Assembly (NCBI GenBank): GCA_013815385.1
Contig: JACDGL010000004.1
Coordinates: 62,001 to 126,000 of the forward strand
Origin: Taibaiella sp.
Lineage (GTDB): Bacteria > Bacteroidota > Bacteroidia > Chitinophagales > Chitinophagaceae
Direction: 5' to 3'
Length of the DNA stretch: 64,000 bases
Shown: positions 1 to 10,148 of the stretch, piece by piece
Numbering within the stretch: the first letter of the stretch is position 1
Layout of the letters: every line of letters starts with the position of its first letter
Translations under genes and position numbers: made by a program
The notes under the pieces: generated by a model
Databases searched by the model: none
The model's input: only the letters and a program-made list of their open reading frames with translations
What the model was told of the DNA's origin: nothing

Positions 1-1050
1 TGGCATGCCCCGGGCACATTTGATAAGATAACAGGAAAGATCAATAAGAAAGTTTCCATAGTAGCTGAACCTCCTAAATACCAGGATGTGTTTGGCCTGT
101 CTATAATAGAATTAGCAGAGAAGAACCCGCTTATTATGGGTATTACCCCTGCTATGCCATCAGGATCCTCCCTCAAATTTATGATGGATGCCATGCCAGA
201 CCGCGCATTCGATGTAGGTATAGCAGAGCAGCACGCGGTCACGCTTAGCGCTGGCCTGGCCACACAGGGTATGAAAGTATTCTGTAACATCTACAGTTCT
301 TTTATGCAACGCGCGTATGATATGGTGATACATGATGTGGCCATACAGAAACTGCCCGTAATTTTTTGCCTGGACAGGGCCGGACTGGTTGGTGAAGACG
401 GTGCTACCCACCATGGTGCTTATGATCTAGCTTTTATGCGCTGCATACCCAATATGGTAGTAAGCGCACCTATGAATGAAGAAGAGCTGCGTAACCTTAT
501 GTACACAACACAGCTACCGGAAACCAATGTTCCTTTTACCATACGCTATCCACGCGGCCAGGGTGTAATGCCGGAATGGCGCACACCTTTCAAAAAGATA
601 GAAATAGGTACCGGCAGAAAGATCTGCGATGGTAACGATATAGCCATATTAACGATAGGCCACCCTGGTAACTTTGCTGTTAATGCATGCAAAATGCTGG
701 CTGCCGATGATATATATCCTGCTCACTTTGATATGCGGTTTGTAAAGCCACTTGATGAAAAGATGCTGCATCAGATAGCGCAACGTTATGCTAAGATACT
801 TACAGTAGAAGATGGCACTGTAGTAGGCGGTTTTGGTAGTGCTGTACTGGAATTTATGGCCTTGCATAACTATACTCCTGAGGTAAAAATGCTGGGCATA
901 CCCGATACTATCATAGAGCACGGCAAGCCTGAGCAGCTACAGCACGAATGTCATTTTGATGCACCGGCCATAGCTGATACCGTACGTAAATGGTTAGGGA
1001 AAACGGCAACATATACTCCACTGGTTAAAAACACCATTTACCCTTCATAA
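1..1050 (+). CDS. dxs: 1-deoxy-D-xylulose-5-phosphate synthase, C-terminal part (5' end outside window)
   Basis: DXS makes 1-deoxyxylulose 5-phosphate from pyruvate and glyceraldehyde 3-phosphate with thiamine diphosphate, the first step of the MEP isoprenoid pathway. The reading frame is open from base 1, so the gene is cut by the window edge; the GTG at 88 is internal. The visible 349 residues hold the pyrimidine-binding half: the VGIAEQHAVT segment with the catalytic glutamate, the conserved GEDGATHHG segment, and the C-terminal transketolase-like domain. The stop is at 1048-1050. ispG of the same pathway lies at 19619-21688, so two MEP genes are in this window but not adjacent. No terminator was seen before the next gene, which starts 65 bases on. 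Confidence 0.95.
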   Translation, partial: WHAPGTFDKITGKINKKVSIVAEPPKYQDVFGLSIIELAEKNPLIMGITPAMPSGSSLKFMMDAMPDRAFDVGIAEQHAVTLSAGLATQGMKVFCNIYSSFMQRAYDMVIHDVAIQKLPVIFCLDRAGLVGEDGATHHGAYDLAFMRCIPNMVVSAPMNEEELRNLMYTTQLPETNVPFTIRYPRGQGVMPEWRTPFKKIEIGTGRKICDGNDIAILTIGHPGNFAVNACKMLAADDIYPAHFDMRFVKPLDEKMLHQIAQRYAKILTVEDGTVVGGFGSAVLEFMALHNYTPEVKMLGIPDTIIEHGKPEQLQHECHFDAPAIADTVRKWLGKTATYTPLVKNTIYPS

Positions 1051-1115
1051 CATACTTCTTTATTTTAAACTTTTCATTAACGTAGGGAGTCCTATTTTAC
1101 ATAAAACTTACAGTT

Positions 1116-1820
1116 ATGATAAAGAGATGCCTATTGGCGCTTTCATTGTGTCTATCCGTTTCCTGCATTGCCCAGGTACAGCAAACCGAAAAGCCTTTTA
1201 TAGAAGTAAATGGCTATGCAGAACGCGAAGTTGTGCCAGATGAAATATACATAACTATTACCCTCACAGAACGTTATGATGGCCATACCAAAATAACCAT
1301 CGAAGAGCAGGAACAGCAGCTTAAGGATATTGTAAAAAAGCAGGGTATAGATTTATCTTCTCTTTCACTCAGTAGCGCAGATGCTTCCTATGTTCGTATC
1401 AACTGGCTGAACAAAGATGTAATAGCCAAGAAAGTATACAATCTGAAGGTATCTAGTGCCGATATGACCAGCCGTATTTTTCATGACCTGGAAGATATTA
1501 ATATTAAAAATGCAGTTGTCTCGAAGGTAGATTACTACGGAAAGGATGTGTTGAAAAAAGAATTACGTATTGCTGCAGTGAAAAATGCTAAAATTCAGGC
1601 TGAATATATGCTTGAGGCCATTGGACAAACTGCAGGCAAGCCCCTTTATATTAATGAGAACTCTAACAACTACATGCCTTACATGAATATGGCCATGTCT
1701 AAAAGGGCAAATGTCGATAATGCACAAACAGATAATACCTCAGCAGATAATGGTGATTATATTGAGTTCAAGAAGATAAAATTTTCTTCAACGGTAAATG
1801 CTAAGTTTGAGATAAAATGA
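1116..1820 (+). CDS. SIMPL (DUF541) domain secreted protein
   Basis: A 234-residue protein with a clear signal peptide (hydrophobic stretch about residues 4-18, then AQVQQ). The mature part begins with IEVNGYAEREVVPDEI, the usual opening of SIMPL/DUF541 domains, and the domain covers most of the rest. These proteins are periplasmic or outer-membrane associated; their biochemical role is not settled in general. Near the C-terminus (about residues 175-215) there is a polar, Asn/Met-rich insert before the last strand. The stop codon ends one base before the stop of the convergent antiporter gene, so the two genes abut with no spacer. ATG start at 1116. Confidence 0.85.
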   Translation: MIKRCLLALSLCLSVSCIAQVQQTEKPFIEVNGYAEREVVPDEIYITITLTERYDGHTKITIEEQEQQLKDIVKKQGIDLSSLSLSSADASYVRINWLNKDVIAKKVYNLKVSSADMTSRIFHDLEDINIKNAVVSKVDYYGKDVLKKELRIAAVKNAKIQAEYMLEAIGQTAGKPLYINENSNNYMPYMNMAMSKRANVDNAQTDNTSADNGDYIEFKKIKFSSTVNAKFEIK

Positions 1821-3035
1821 TTACCCTGCTTCTGCTGACTCCACATCTGCGCCAAGTGTTTTATCTTTTCTAAAGAAGAGCAGGCCCATCATCATTATAA
1901 GGCTGGTGAGCGTTACCACAAAGAAAAGTACTCCCTTATTAAATCCCTGCAATTGCCTGGAGGCAGGTATGCTATAAAACAACAGGATAGTTACCAGGCC
2001 TCTCGGCATCAGGAAAAGTTCGGGGAAGAGGTTGGCTTTCAAGATCAGTCGTAAGTATATAAAACGCACTGCCAGCAATAGCAACACAATTACGGTGCCC
2101 AACTCCCATACAGAAGGTAATATAAGCGATGGAAGATCTATTGTATAGCCAAAAAGTATAAAGAAGAATGTACGTATCAGGAATGACGTTTCGGCAGTTA
2201 TAGACCGCATCATCATGAGTATGTTATCCATATTATCATAAGCTATAAGGCGCCTGAACTTACCTATGAAAATACTCTTACTGTTATTGAGCAATAATCC
2301 AAATACCAGTACTATCAGCAAAGAAGGCAAGTGAATAGAATCTCCAAGCGCATAGATAAGAGACAGAATCGCAAACACAAGGAAAAACTTTAAGTTCACT
2401 GCTATCTTGGATAGTATATAAGTCATCAATATAGAAGCTACTGCTGAGATAATAATAGCAAGTGCTATATTCCCAATAAAATGGAAAGTAGTTTGCGCGG
2501 TCAGCACATCATTTAGCGCTATATAATTGAAGGTCATGATACCGATAACATCAGAAAAAGAGGATTCATAAACAATAAACTCTTTTTTCTGCTCAGGGAG
2601 GTGTTCAGTACTAGGGATTACAATCGCGCTGCTTATTATGCTCATTGGTATGGCATACAGCAGGCATTGCTGTATGGGTACATTCAGCCATGTATGTATC
2701 ATCCAGGAGATGCTGTACATCGAGACAAGAAAGATACAGAGTGCAGAAAAGAACGAATTGGATATCAGCTTTAATTTACTTCGGTTGATAGTCAGGTCCA
2801 GGGCAGCTTCCAATACTATCATTATCAGTCCTATCGCTCCCAGTATTTTTACCAGTTTATCTACATCCTGTTCTACATAGCCATAATACCTGCCCAGGTA
2901 TTTAATGGCAATACCCACGCCTATCAAAAGGAGCACGGAGGGTATATTAAAAGCCTTGCTCAGCATGCTGAACAGGTAGCTAAGTATCACAATTGCACTA
3001 AGCAATATGATGATAACATTTGGGTGAAATACCAT
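1821..3035 (-). CDS. Cation:proton antiporter (sodium/hydrogen exchanger family)
   Basis: An integral membrane protein of about 404 residues with roughly 11-12 hydrophobic segments. The pattern of the N-terminal half, with LLIGVGIAIKYLG and a LGAIGLIMIVLEAALDL segment, matches CPA-type Na+/H+ exchangers; the SFSDVIGIMTF segment would be the region with the ion-binding aspartate. It would swap protons for Na+ or K+ across the inner membrane. The frame can start at a GTG (3050) or at ATG 3035; ATG is chosen because it leaves a normal N-terminal helix. There is no C-terminal RCK/TrkA domain. It is convergent with the SIMPL gene, sharing the boundary 1820/1821. Confidence 0.82.
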   Translation of the reverse strand: MVFHPNVIIILLSAIVILSYLFSMLSKAFNIPSVLLLIGVGIAIKYLGRYYGYVEQDVDKLVKILGAIGLIMIVLEAALDLTINRSKLKLISNSFFSALCIFLVSMYSISWMIHTWLNVPIQQCLLYAIPMSIISSAIVIPSTEHLPEQKKEFIVYESSFSDVIGIMTFNYIALNDVLTAQTTFHFIGNIALAIIISAVASILMTYILSKIAVNLKFFLVFAILSLIYALGDSIHLPSLLIVLVFGLLLNNSKSIFIGKFRRLIAYDNMDNILMMMRSITAETSFLIRTFFFILFGYTIDLPSLILPSVWELGTVIVLLLLAVRFIYLRLILKANLFPELFLMPRGLVTILLFYSIPASRQLQGFNKGVLFFVVTLTSLIMMMGLLFFRKDKTLGADVESAEAG

Positions 3036-3105
3036 TAAATGAATTCCCACATTTAGGTAGGTACTACATAGTTACAAAAACTATGCACACTTTATATATC
3101 CCACA

Positions 3106-5034
3106 CTAATGCAATACTTCTACCTTAAAGGTTTTCCGGGCCGATTCCGCTGCTATAGTTACCAGGTATATACCTGGCAATAGCCGCTCAATAGGGATAT
3201 TTACCCTATTGGAACCGGATGGGTATAGCGCGGTTTGTGTCCACACATTCCGTCCTATAAGATCATTCATAATTATTGTCACCTTTTCCTTTTCGAAAAG
3301 ATTGAACTCGACATGTGTAAGGCTATACGCAGGGTTTGGATAAATGGTAGCATCAAGCGTAGCAGTGTTCTGCTCTATCACCGGCAAGTACCAGTTTAGC
3401 CGGCCACTGTTAAGTATAGTGCTGTCATCATTACGCAGGAATAGTACATAAGCTTTTAGCTTGCTGCCATGCCAGGCAGGATCCAGGTGTGCAGTTAGTG
3501 TATAGTTATAGGTCGTATTGCTGGTAAGTGTAGCAGGGAGTAAGCCTTTCTTACCATAGGGAGTGGGAGTAACAGACCGTGCTACAAAGTTATAGTACAT
3601 CAGCTCTGAGGGCACAGTATCCGCCTTATTTTCAAACCCGCCCATAGCACCCATGAGGCCACCCGCCCATATATTCCGTTGGCTGAATGCTGTATCCCTG
3701 CCGGTAACATTATCCTGTGTTATTACAAGCGCGAGACGCATATCTCCGGTCAGGTCTATTGCAGGTTTTATATGCATATTTACCATTACCGAATCTTTAT
3801 TAAGGTTCAGGCCACCATCTGCATCAACCTGTGCAAAGCCAAAATAATTTTTACGCACATTCATAAAGCTGAAAACGCTGTCTATCGGTATTCTTTTTCT
3901 ATCTATCAACATATAAGGCACCGAGTTATAGTGCAGATAATACAAGCTGTCACTATAGCTTGCTATTGCCATTGTATCTCCATCGTGTACGCTTATTATA
4001 TTGGCATCAGGCCCATCATTTGCCAGCCGGTTCAGATATACCCACGTCTTGGGACTATAGAAATTCAGGGTACATTCTCCTCCTTCTACAGTAAGCAATT
4101 TCTTAGGCATAAAGTAAGCGCCACGCACACTGGTGTAGGCACTATCATTTCCATGTATCGTATCGCCGGCCAACTGCACCCAGGCTGTAACCGTTGATGC
4201 ATTGAGGCTTGTTACAGTATCCGCAATGGGGTGCACAAATGTATATCGGGTAAATGGAGGGATATTTATTCCGCTTATTGTTGCCGTCTCGGTATGTCCG
4301 CTTCCCTGCCGGTAGCTAAGGGTGAAGGAATGTACCGTATCCAGCCCCGCATTATAAACAGTAGCAGTATGGGTTACAGCGCTATTCAGTGTTGCATAGC
4401 TTAGCAATGTATCATCAGGTGTGAGCGAGATAAACGCGAGGTCATTATGAGCCGGCACAAATACCTGTACGTTGTCAATAGCCCATCCCTGCTCCCCTAC
4501 CCCGCTATCTGTATATCTGAAACCCAAGCGTATATTATGGTAGTGTTTATATGCTGATAAATCAATGTAGTAAGTGGCATAAGTGCTGAATGAGCTATTG
4601 GCAGGAACATCCTGGATTACGGAAAAGGTAGTACCGCCATCAGTGGATATTTCTACAGTGGCTCTTTCAGTCCTATGGGATTCAGTATCCCTTGCAAAAT
4701 AGGAGTCATAGCGTAGCCATAAATCACTATCGCCCGTTAAGTATATCGTGGGGCTATACATAAACACATTTTTATTGCTCCCCCTGCAAAAGCCGGTACA
4801 GTCAGAAACCCCAGCTATTTTATTAATGTCAGTAAACACACTGGTAAGCGGCCCAATGCAAGGCGTTACCTGATATGCAAGCCCCGCAAACCAAGGTACG
4901 CATCCTGTAAACTGGTGCTGCCAGTGGGTAATATTGTATCCGGAATAATGGTCAAAATCTTCTGTATATATAACCTTCTGACTAAAGGCAGTATTGCATA
5001 TAAGAATGTAAATAAGGATAAAAGTTTTTTTCAT
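3106..5034 (-). CDS. T9SS-secreted protein with cleaved-adhesin-like and degenerate Omp28-like domains
   Basis: A 642-residue exported protein with a signal peptide (residues 1-18). Residues about 22-195 resemble the cleaved-adhesin/choice-of-anchor J fold (IYTEDFDHYSG, then EQGWAIDNVQVF near the end of the domain). A CARDB-like segment follows (about 200-300). Residues about 310-400 resemble the thioredoxin-like Omp28 domain (ISVHDGDTMA, VPYMLIDRKR), but the place where a CxxC motif is expected reads GGECTLN. The C-terminal 75 residues form a T9SS type A sorting domain (IYPNPAYSLTHVEFNL, then GIYLVTI). The likely location is the cell surface or medium. The function is unknown. It follows a terminator at 5077-5110 and so is probably transcribed alone. 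Confidence 0.85.
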   Translation of the reverse strand: MKKTFILIYILICNTAFSQKVIYTEDFDHYSGYNITHWQHQFTGCVPWFAGLAYQVTPCIGPLTSVFTDINKIAGVSDCTGFCRGSNKNVFMYSPTIYLTGDSDLWLRYDSYFARDTESHRTERATVEISTDGGTTFSVIQDVPANSSFSTYATYYIDLSAYKHYHNIRLGFRYTDSGVGEQGWAIDNVQVFVPAHNDLAFISLTPDDTLLSYATLNSAVTHTATVYNAGLDTVHSFTLSYRQGSGHTETATISGINIPPFTRYTFVHPIADTVTSLNASTVTAWVQLAGDTIHGNDSAYTSVRGAYFMPKKLLTVEGGECTLNFYSPKTWVYLNRLANDGPDANIISVHDGDTMAIASYSDSLYYLHYNSVPYMLIDRKRIPIDSVFSFMNVRKNYFGFAQVDADGGLNLNKDSVMVNMHIKPAIDLTGDMRLALVITQDNVTGRDTAFSQRNIWAGGLMGAMGGFENKADTVPSELMYYNFVARSVTPTPYGKKGLLPATLTSNTTYNYTLTAHLDPAWHGSKLKAYVLFLRNDDSTILNSGRLNWYLPVIEQNTATLDATIYPNPAYSLTHVEFNLFEKEKVTIIMNDLIGRNVWTQTALYPSGSNRVNIPIERLLPGIYLVTIAAESARKTFKVEVLH

Positions 5035-5076
5035 AGTATTCTTTTTAGATACATACTACTTCCTCCTCATTAATAT

Positions 5077-5110
5077 AAAAATGCGCCCCACTATGTGAGA
5101 CGCATTTTTT
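5077..5110 (-). terminator. Rho-independent terminator after the Ig-repeat gene
   Basis: Read on the minus strand, TGCGTCTCAC and GTGGGGCGCA pair over 10 bp (two G-U pairs) around an ATA loop. A-tract and T-tract flank the stem, and five T residues follow it. It lies 17 bases after the stop codon of the 1673-residue gene and before the start of the next minus-strand gene. Confidence 0.8.
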
Positions 5111-5126
5111 ATGTAAAGTGTTAGCA

Positions 5127-8100
5127 TTATTGTCTTACAAAACGAACTACGCTGATCAGCTCGTTATTGTTATCCAATACCTGGAGCAGATAAACACCCG
5201 TTGGGAGTGTAGTAATATCAACCGGTATTACCCCGTTAATAATGCCACTAACATCCTGGTGCAAAGTGCTCCATTGTCTGCCGGTTACATCTGTTATCCG
5301 GAGGTTCACATCGTGAGATGGAATGCTGGCAAATTTTACAAATACCTGCTGTCCGGTTACCGGGTTAGGATATACAGTAATCTCTTCCTTATTCTTAGCT
5401 ACATTGTTTACCGGAAGAACGCTGTTACCACTACCTATGCCAAATGGCGAGAAGGTAGATATGCCTGACATAGATACACTATATGGTCCTGAGCCGACCG
5501 CATTTGCCTTAGGGCCTGCATTCCATTTGTTAGTGAAATGAGACATGAAGCAATTGGTCCTGTCGAAGCCGGATAACTCGTCCTTAGCATTCCACTGCAG
5601 TGTCAGGGTTACATTAGAGCCTCCCTTTGTATTTTCCTCTACAATCCAGGAACGGCCTACCGCATCACTATTCAATGTAACAGTAGTAGGTATGTCATTA
5701 TAGTAATACTGGTAAACCGCAGAATATACCCATATGCTGAAAGTATCTGCTGTACCTGTATTGTTGATAGTAAGCGGAGTGTAGGAATTGCGAAGTGCAC
5801 CTACAGGTACCAGTATATCGCCTGATTTAAGACCTGTACCAACGTTCTGTTGTATCACTTTACCAAGGCCATTGGTAAGTATATAGGATGTGCCATTGCC
5901 TGCTGATAAGGCGGCAAGCGGTGACGCGATAAGATTATTATCACCAATTGCCAGGTAGCCATTGTTAAATATAGCACTATCTAGTATTATAGCATTACCA
6001 CCTGTAACTATCTTATCGCCACTCTGTGAAAGTTGGAGATCATAATACGTAGCGCCCGGCACCAGCTGCTGACCATAACCTGAGAAATTTACTTTACCCT
6101 GGCTTGCATCGAAGCTACCGCTGTTAAGAATACTGCCCTTTATTTCCAATATATTGAAAGCACCGGCAAATGCCACAGATGCACCAGTATTTATTGTCAT
6201 GCTGTCGCATATAGCAGTAGTGATATCCACTTGTGGCATATTCGGCGCTGAAGCCGGTATAGTAACATTAGTAGTTGCTGACGGTACTGTATTGCAAGCC
6301 CAGTTTGCAGGATTGCTCCAAGCAGAACTGATAATGCCCGTCCATTGTGTATTGTTCGTTACAGTGAGCACAGCAGCCAAAGAGGTAGCCGGTGGTGCGC
6401 ACGTTCCTGTCACAATTACCCGGTATTGGTTATTGTTGTAAGTAGCGTCTACACCATTAATTAATAATGTATTGCTCGTAACACCGCTATATGGTGGTGT
6501 ATTCGTAAGATTTACAAAACCTGAACCTGTATTTTCCTGCCATTGGTAAATAAGGCCGGTGCCTGTTGCTGTAACAGTAAATGATGGGCTGCCATTTACA
6601 CATACAGTAGTACCAGCGGGATTGCTGGTAATAACCGGTGCTGTGTTTACTGTCAGCGTTACGGCAGCAGATGTTGCAGACGGAGTACAAGCTCCACTTA
6701 CCACGCAACGGTATTGGCTTCCGTTATATGCTGATGTAGCACCCGTAAGTACCAATTTATTTGTACCGGTGCCGGTATATATACCACCATCCGCGAAATT
6801 CATAAAGACGCCCCCACTAAATATCTGCCATTGATAAGTAAGGCCTGTACCCGTAGCTGTTATAGTGAAAGAAGTATCATTACCCGAACATATAGTGGCG
6901 TTCTTTGCATTGCTGGTTATAACCGGCAGTGTATTTACCACAAGTGTGCCGGATGACTGCTGGCTTGGTGTACATGTGCCGGAAACGGTAACCCGGTATA
7001 TGAAGCCATTCATTGCAACAGTAACAGCAGGTACTGTAAGTACCCTTGTGTTATAACCCGGATAAGTGTTGGGTACTGCTACATAGGATGTACCATTATA
7101 ATACTCCCAATAATAAGTGAGGCCTGCTCCAGTAGCTGTTAAAAAGAATATTGCATTGCTGCCTTGACATGCTGTAACATTATTCACAGGTACAGTAATA
7201 GTTGGTGCAGAATTCACAGTTAATACTACGCCGGGCGAAGTATAGACAGGAGTACAAGTACCTGTGATAACTACCCTAAATTGTACGCCATTAAGCGCTG
7301 CGGTTGGTGCAGGAACCGTAAGATTAGCAGTATTATAACCGGGGTATGTGACCGGTACATTCACGAATATACCACCAAGGTTGTATTGCCATTGGTAGGT
7401 AATGGCAGTGCCAGTTGCAGTAACTGAGAAGAAAGCATTATTGCCCGCACATACTGCAGTAGCTACAGGAGCTACAGTTACAGCAGGGGCAATATTTACT
7501 TTGAGCGTATCCTCATTTGAAGTAGCTGCCGGTGAACATGTACCTGTTACTACAACAATGAAACGTGTATTATTCATTGCTGCGGTGACCGGGAAAACAA
7601 ACAGCGTACTGGATGTGCCCCCAAAATAAGGCGCTGTAGTTGGCACATTAACGAAAGAACCACCTGAAAAATATTTCCATTGGTAGGTAAGGCCACTGCC
7701 TGTAGCCGCACTGGTAAATGTAGCTGTACTACCAGAGCATACTGTATTGGTTGTCGGTAATGATGCATTTGCCGGAGCGGTAGTAACGGTAAGTGTTGCT
7801 GCTGCTGTGGTAGCTGATGGTGGAGAGCAAGTGCCTGTAACTATGCAACGGAACTGGATACCGTTGAGTGCCAGCGTAACCGCAGGGACAGTGAGGGTAG
7901 GGCCGTTATAACCTGGATAAGTGGTCGGTACATTTATGAACGAACCACCAAGATTATACTGCCATTGGTAAGTAAGGCCTGTACCTGAAGCAGTGCATGT
8001 AAAAGTAGCATTGCTGCCCAGGCAAGCAGAAGTATTAGAAGGTGAAGCAACTATTGCCGGTAATGTATTGACCGTTAATGTAGCAGCGCCAGTAGTAAAT

Positions 8101-10148
8101 GCGGGGCTGCAGGTGCCGCTAATTATGCACCTGAACAGATATCCATTATACCCCGCTAATACAGGTGATACGGTTAGCGTATTAGTGGTATATCCTGTAA
8201 AAGCTGCTGCAGTAAAGTAGCCAAAGCCAAAGTTATATTGCCATAAGTAAGTGACACCAACGCCAGATGCAGTAGTAGTAAATGTGGCTGTGCCGCCCGG
8301 ACATACCGCTACATTTGCAGGGGTAGTACCGGTTGGCGCTGCATTGACAGTAAGTGTTGCTGACGCAGTAGTTGCAGCCGGTGTGCACGCACCGCTTATG
8401 ATACACTGATAGATATAACCGCTCATCGCGACGGTAGCGCCTGTTATTGTCAATGTATTGGTAGTAGCACCGCTATACACACCGCCATTTACAACATCTG
8501 TAAAGCCCGAGCCGGTATTTACCTGCCATTTGTAGGTGATGCCTGAACCGGTACCTGCCGCACTAAATGTAACTGTAGCGCCCGCACATACTGTTTGATT
8601 TGCAGGTGATGAAGTAACAGCAGGCAGCGTATTTACAGTAAGTGTTGCTAAAGCTGAAGGTGTAGGAGGCAAACAGGTACCGCTTACAATAACACGATAT
8701 TTCCAGCCATTCATACCCGCGGTTACACTGCTTACGGTAAGGGTGGCAGTGGTGACGCCGCTGTAGGGAGCCGCATTTGTGAGGTTAAAATAACCTGTTC
8801 CTGTATCGGCCTGCCATTGGTAAACAAGACCCGCACCTACAGCAGACACTGTAAATGTAGCATTGTTGCCAGGGCATACTGAAGTACTGGAAGGCGAAGA
8901 TGTAATAGAAGGCGGGCTGTTTATTATTAACGTAGAAGTAGTGGTGGTATCGGGAGGAGGGCATGAGCCTGTAATTATACAACGGTAGGTATACCCATTT
9001 TCCAGCGTAGCACCTGATATATTTAATGTAGCCGTAGTACCACCTGAGTAAGGGCCTGCAGTAGTAATATCTACAAAGCCTGATCCACTATTTACCTGCC
9101 ATTTGTAGGTAAGTGTGCCACCCGAGACAACTACTGTAAAGCTGGTGCTGCCACCATAGCATATAGTTGCGCTTGAAGCAGGTTGTGTTATAATAGTGGG
9201 ACCCGGATTTACAGTAAGTGCAGCTGTAGTGGATGTAGTGCCCGGTGAACAACTGCCTGTTACTATTACCTGATATCTATTGCCGTTCATTGCCGCAATG
9301 GCGCCTGTTATGATTAGTGTGCTGGTAGTAACGCCGCTATAAATTGAAGATGCAACAACGTCTACAAATGGCCCGCCGGTGCTTACCTGCCATTTATAAG
9401 TAAGACCTCCGCCGGTAGCTGTAACACTGAAAGTAGTATTACCATTAACGCATACAGATGTATTTACAGGATTTGATGTAATAGCCGGTGCAGCATTAAC
9501 AGTAAGCGTAGCGGCCGCAGATGTTTGAGACGGACTACATGTACCGGAAACGATGACCTGATATTTGTTATTGTTCAATCCCGCGGTAGCGCCGGTGATG
9601 CTAAGGGTAGCGGTGGTATTACCACTGTATATACCTGATGCTACCACATCCACAAACGGCCCACCACTGCTTACCTGCCACTTGTAGGTGAGCCCGGTGC
9701 CGGAAGCCACTACCGTGAAACTGGTATTACCACCCGTACAAACAGCTGTATTAGTAGGATCGAGCAGAACCTGAGGTAATGTATTTACTGTTAATGTAGC
9801 AGTTGATGATGTTGCAGAACCTGATGAATTAGTAACAATACACCGGTACATGAAGTTATTCATGGAATACGGTATAGGAGATAGCGACAAAGTAGCGCCT
9901 GTACCTCCGGAATATACCGAGCCGGATACATTATTGAACCCGGTACCCGAATCTACCTGCCACTGGTAGCTAAGCCCAAGGCCAATAGCTACTACAGAGA
10001 AAGAGGTACTACCTCCTGCACATACGGTCTTATTGGCAGGACTGGTTAAAATAATAGGGGCCTGGGCATATGCTTTTTGCATACCGGTCATTGCCAGCAA
10101 TACAAAAAGACTAGTCCTGACAAAGGAGTAAAATTGACGCATAATCAT
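5127..10148 (-). CDS. Giant T9SS-secreted protein with 13 Ig-like repeats
   Basis: A 1673-residue surface protein. A signal peptide (about residues 1-28) is followed by 13 tandem Ig-like repeats of roughly 95 residues (about 30-1265). Each has the shape xxVCxGxxxxFxVxAxGxGLTYxWQ ... YxCxVxGxCxPxxTSxxATLTVN, with two cysteines placed like an Ig disulfide. A non-repeat domain then begins with a WSNPANWACNTVPS segment, a form common before beta-helix-like regions. The C-terminus (about 1590-1673) is a T9SS type A sorting domain (VYPNPVTGQQ, then GVYLLQVLD). Such repeat proteins are usually adhesins or surface-layer components; that role is inferred. The repeats are recognisable in the DNA too. 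A weak promoter (TTTG, 20 bases, TACTTTCA) can be drawn on the minus strand with its -7 box at 10178-10185. ATG at 10148; a second in-frame ATG is 6 bases downstream. Confidence 0.9.
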   Translation of the reverse strand: MIMRQFYSFVRTSLFVLLAMTGMQKAYAQAPIILTSPANKTVCAGGSTSFSVVAIGLGLSYQWQVDSGTGFNNVSGSVYSGGTGATLSLSPIPYSMNNFMYRCIVTNSSGSATSSTATLTVNTLPQVLLDPTNTAVCTGGNTSFTVVASGTGLTYKWQVSSGGPFVDVVASGIYSGNTTATLSITGATAGLNNNKYQVIVSGTCSPSQTSAAATLTVNAAPAITSNPVNTSVCVNGNTTFSVTATGGGLTYKWQVSTGGPFVDVVASSIYSGVTTSTLIITGAIAAMNGNRYQVIVTGSCSPGTTSTTAALTVNPGPTIITQPASSATICYGGSTSFTVVVSGGTLTYKWQVNSGSGFVDITTAGPYSGGTTATLNISGATLENGYTYRCIITGSCPPPDTTTTSTLIINSPPSITSSPSSTSVCPGNNATFTVSAVGAGLVYQWQADTGTGYFNLTNAAPYSGVTTATLTVSSVTAGMNGWKYRVIVSGTCLPPTPSALATLTVNTLPAVTSSPANQTVCAGATVTFSAAGTGSGITYKWQVNTGSGFTDVVNGGVYSGATTNTLTITGATVAMSGYIYQCIISGACTPAATTASATLTVNAAPTGTTPANVAVCPGGTATFTTTASGVGVTYLWQYNFGFGYFTAAAFTGYTTNTLTVSPVLAGYNGYLFRCIISGTCSPAFTTGAATLTVNTLPAIVASPSNTSACLGSNATFTCTASGTGLTYQWQYNLGGSFINVPTTYPGYNGPTLTVPAVTLALNGIQFRCIVTGTCSPPSATTAAATLTVTTAPANASLPTTNTVCSGSTATFTSAATGSGLTYQWKYFSGGSFVNVPTTAPYFGGTSSTLFVFPVTAAMNNTRFIVVVTGTCSPAATSNEDTLKVNIAPAVTVAPVATAVCAGNNAFFSVTATGTAITYQWQYNLGGIFVNVPVTYPGYNTANLTVPAPTAALNGVQFRVVITGTCTPVYTSPGVVLTVNSAPTITVPVNNVTACQGSNAIFFLTATGAGLTYYWEYYNGTSYVAVPNTYPGYNTRVLTVPAVTVAMNGFIYRVTVSGTCTPSQQSSGTLVVNTLPVITSNAKNATICSGNDTSFTITATGTGLTYQWQIFSGGVFMNFADGGIYTGTGTNKLVLTGATSAYNGSQYRCVVSGACTPSATSAAVTLTVNTAPVITSNPAGTTVCVNGSPSFTVTATGTGLIYQWQENTGSGFVNLTNTPPYSGVTSNTLLINGVDATYNNNQYRVIVTGTCAPPATSLAAVLTVTNNTQWTGIISSAWSNPANWACNTVPSATTNVTIPASAPNMPQVDITTAICDSMTINTGASVAFAGAFNILEIKGSILNSGSFDASQGKVNFSGYGQQLVPGATYYDLQLSQSGDKIVTGGNAIILDSAIFNNGYLAIGDNNLIASPLAALSAGNGTSYILTNGLGKVIQQNVGTGLKSGDILVPVGALRNSYTPLTINNTGTADTFSIWVYSAVYQYYYNDIPTTVTLNSDAVGRSWIVEENTKGGSNVTLTLQWNAKDELSGFDRTNCFMSHFTNKWNAGPKANAVGSGPYSVSMSGISTFSPFGIGSGNSVLPVNNVAKNKEEITVYPNPVTGQQVFVKFASIPSHDVNLRITDVTGRQWSTLHQDVSGIINGVIPVDITTLPTGVYLLQVLDNNNELISVVRFVRQ

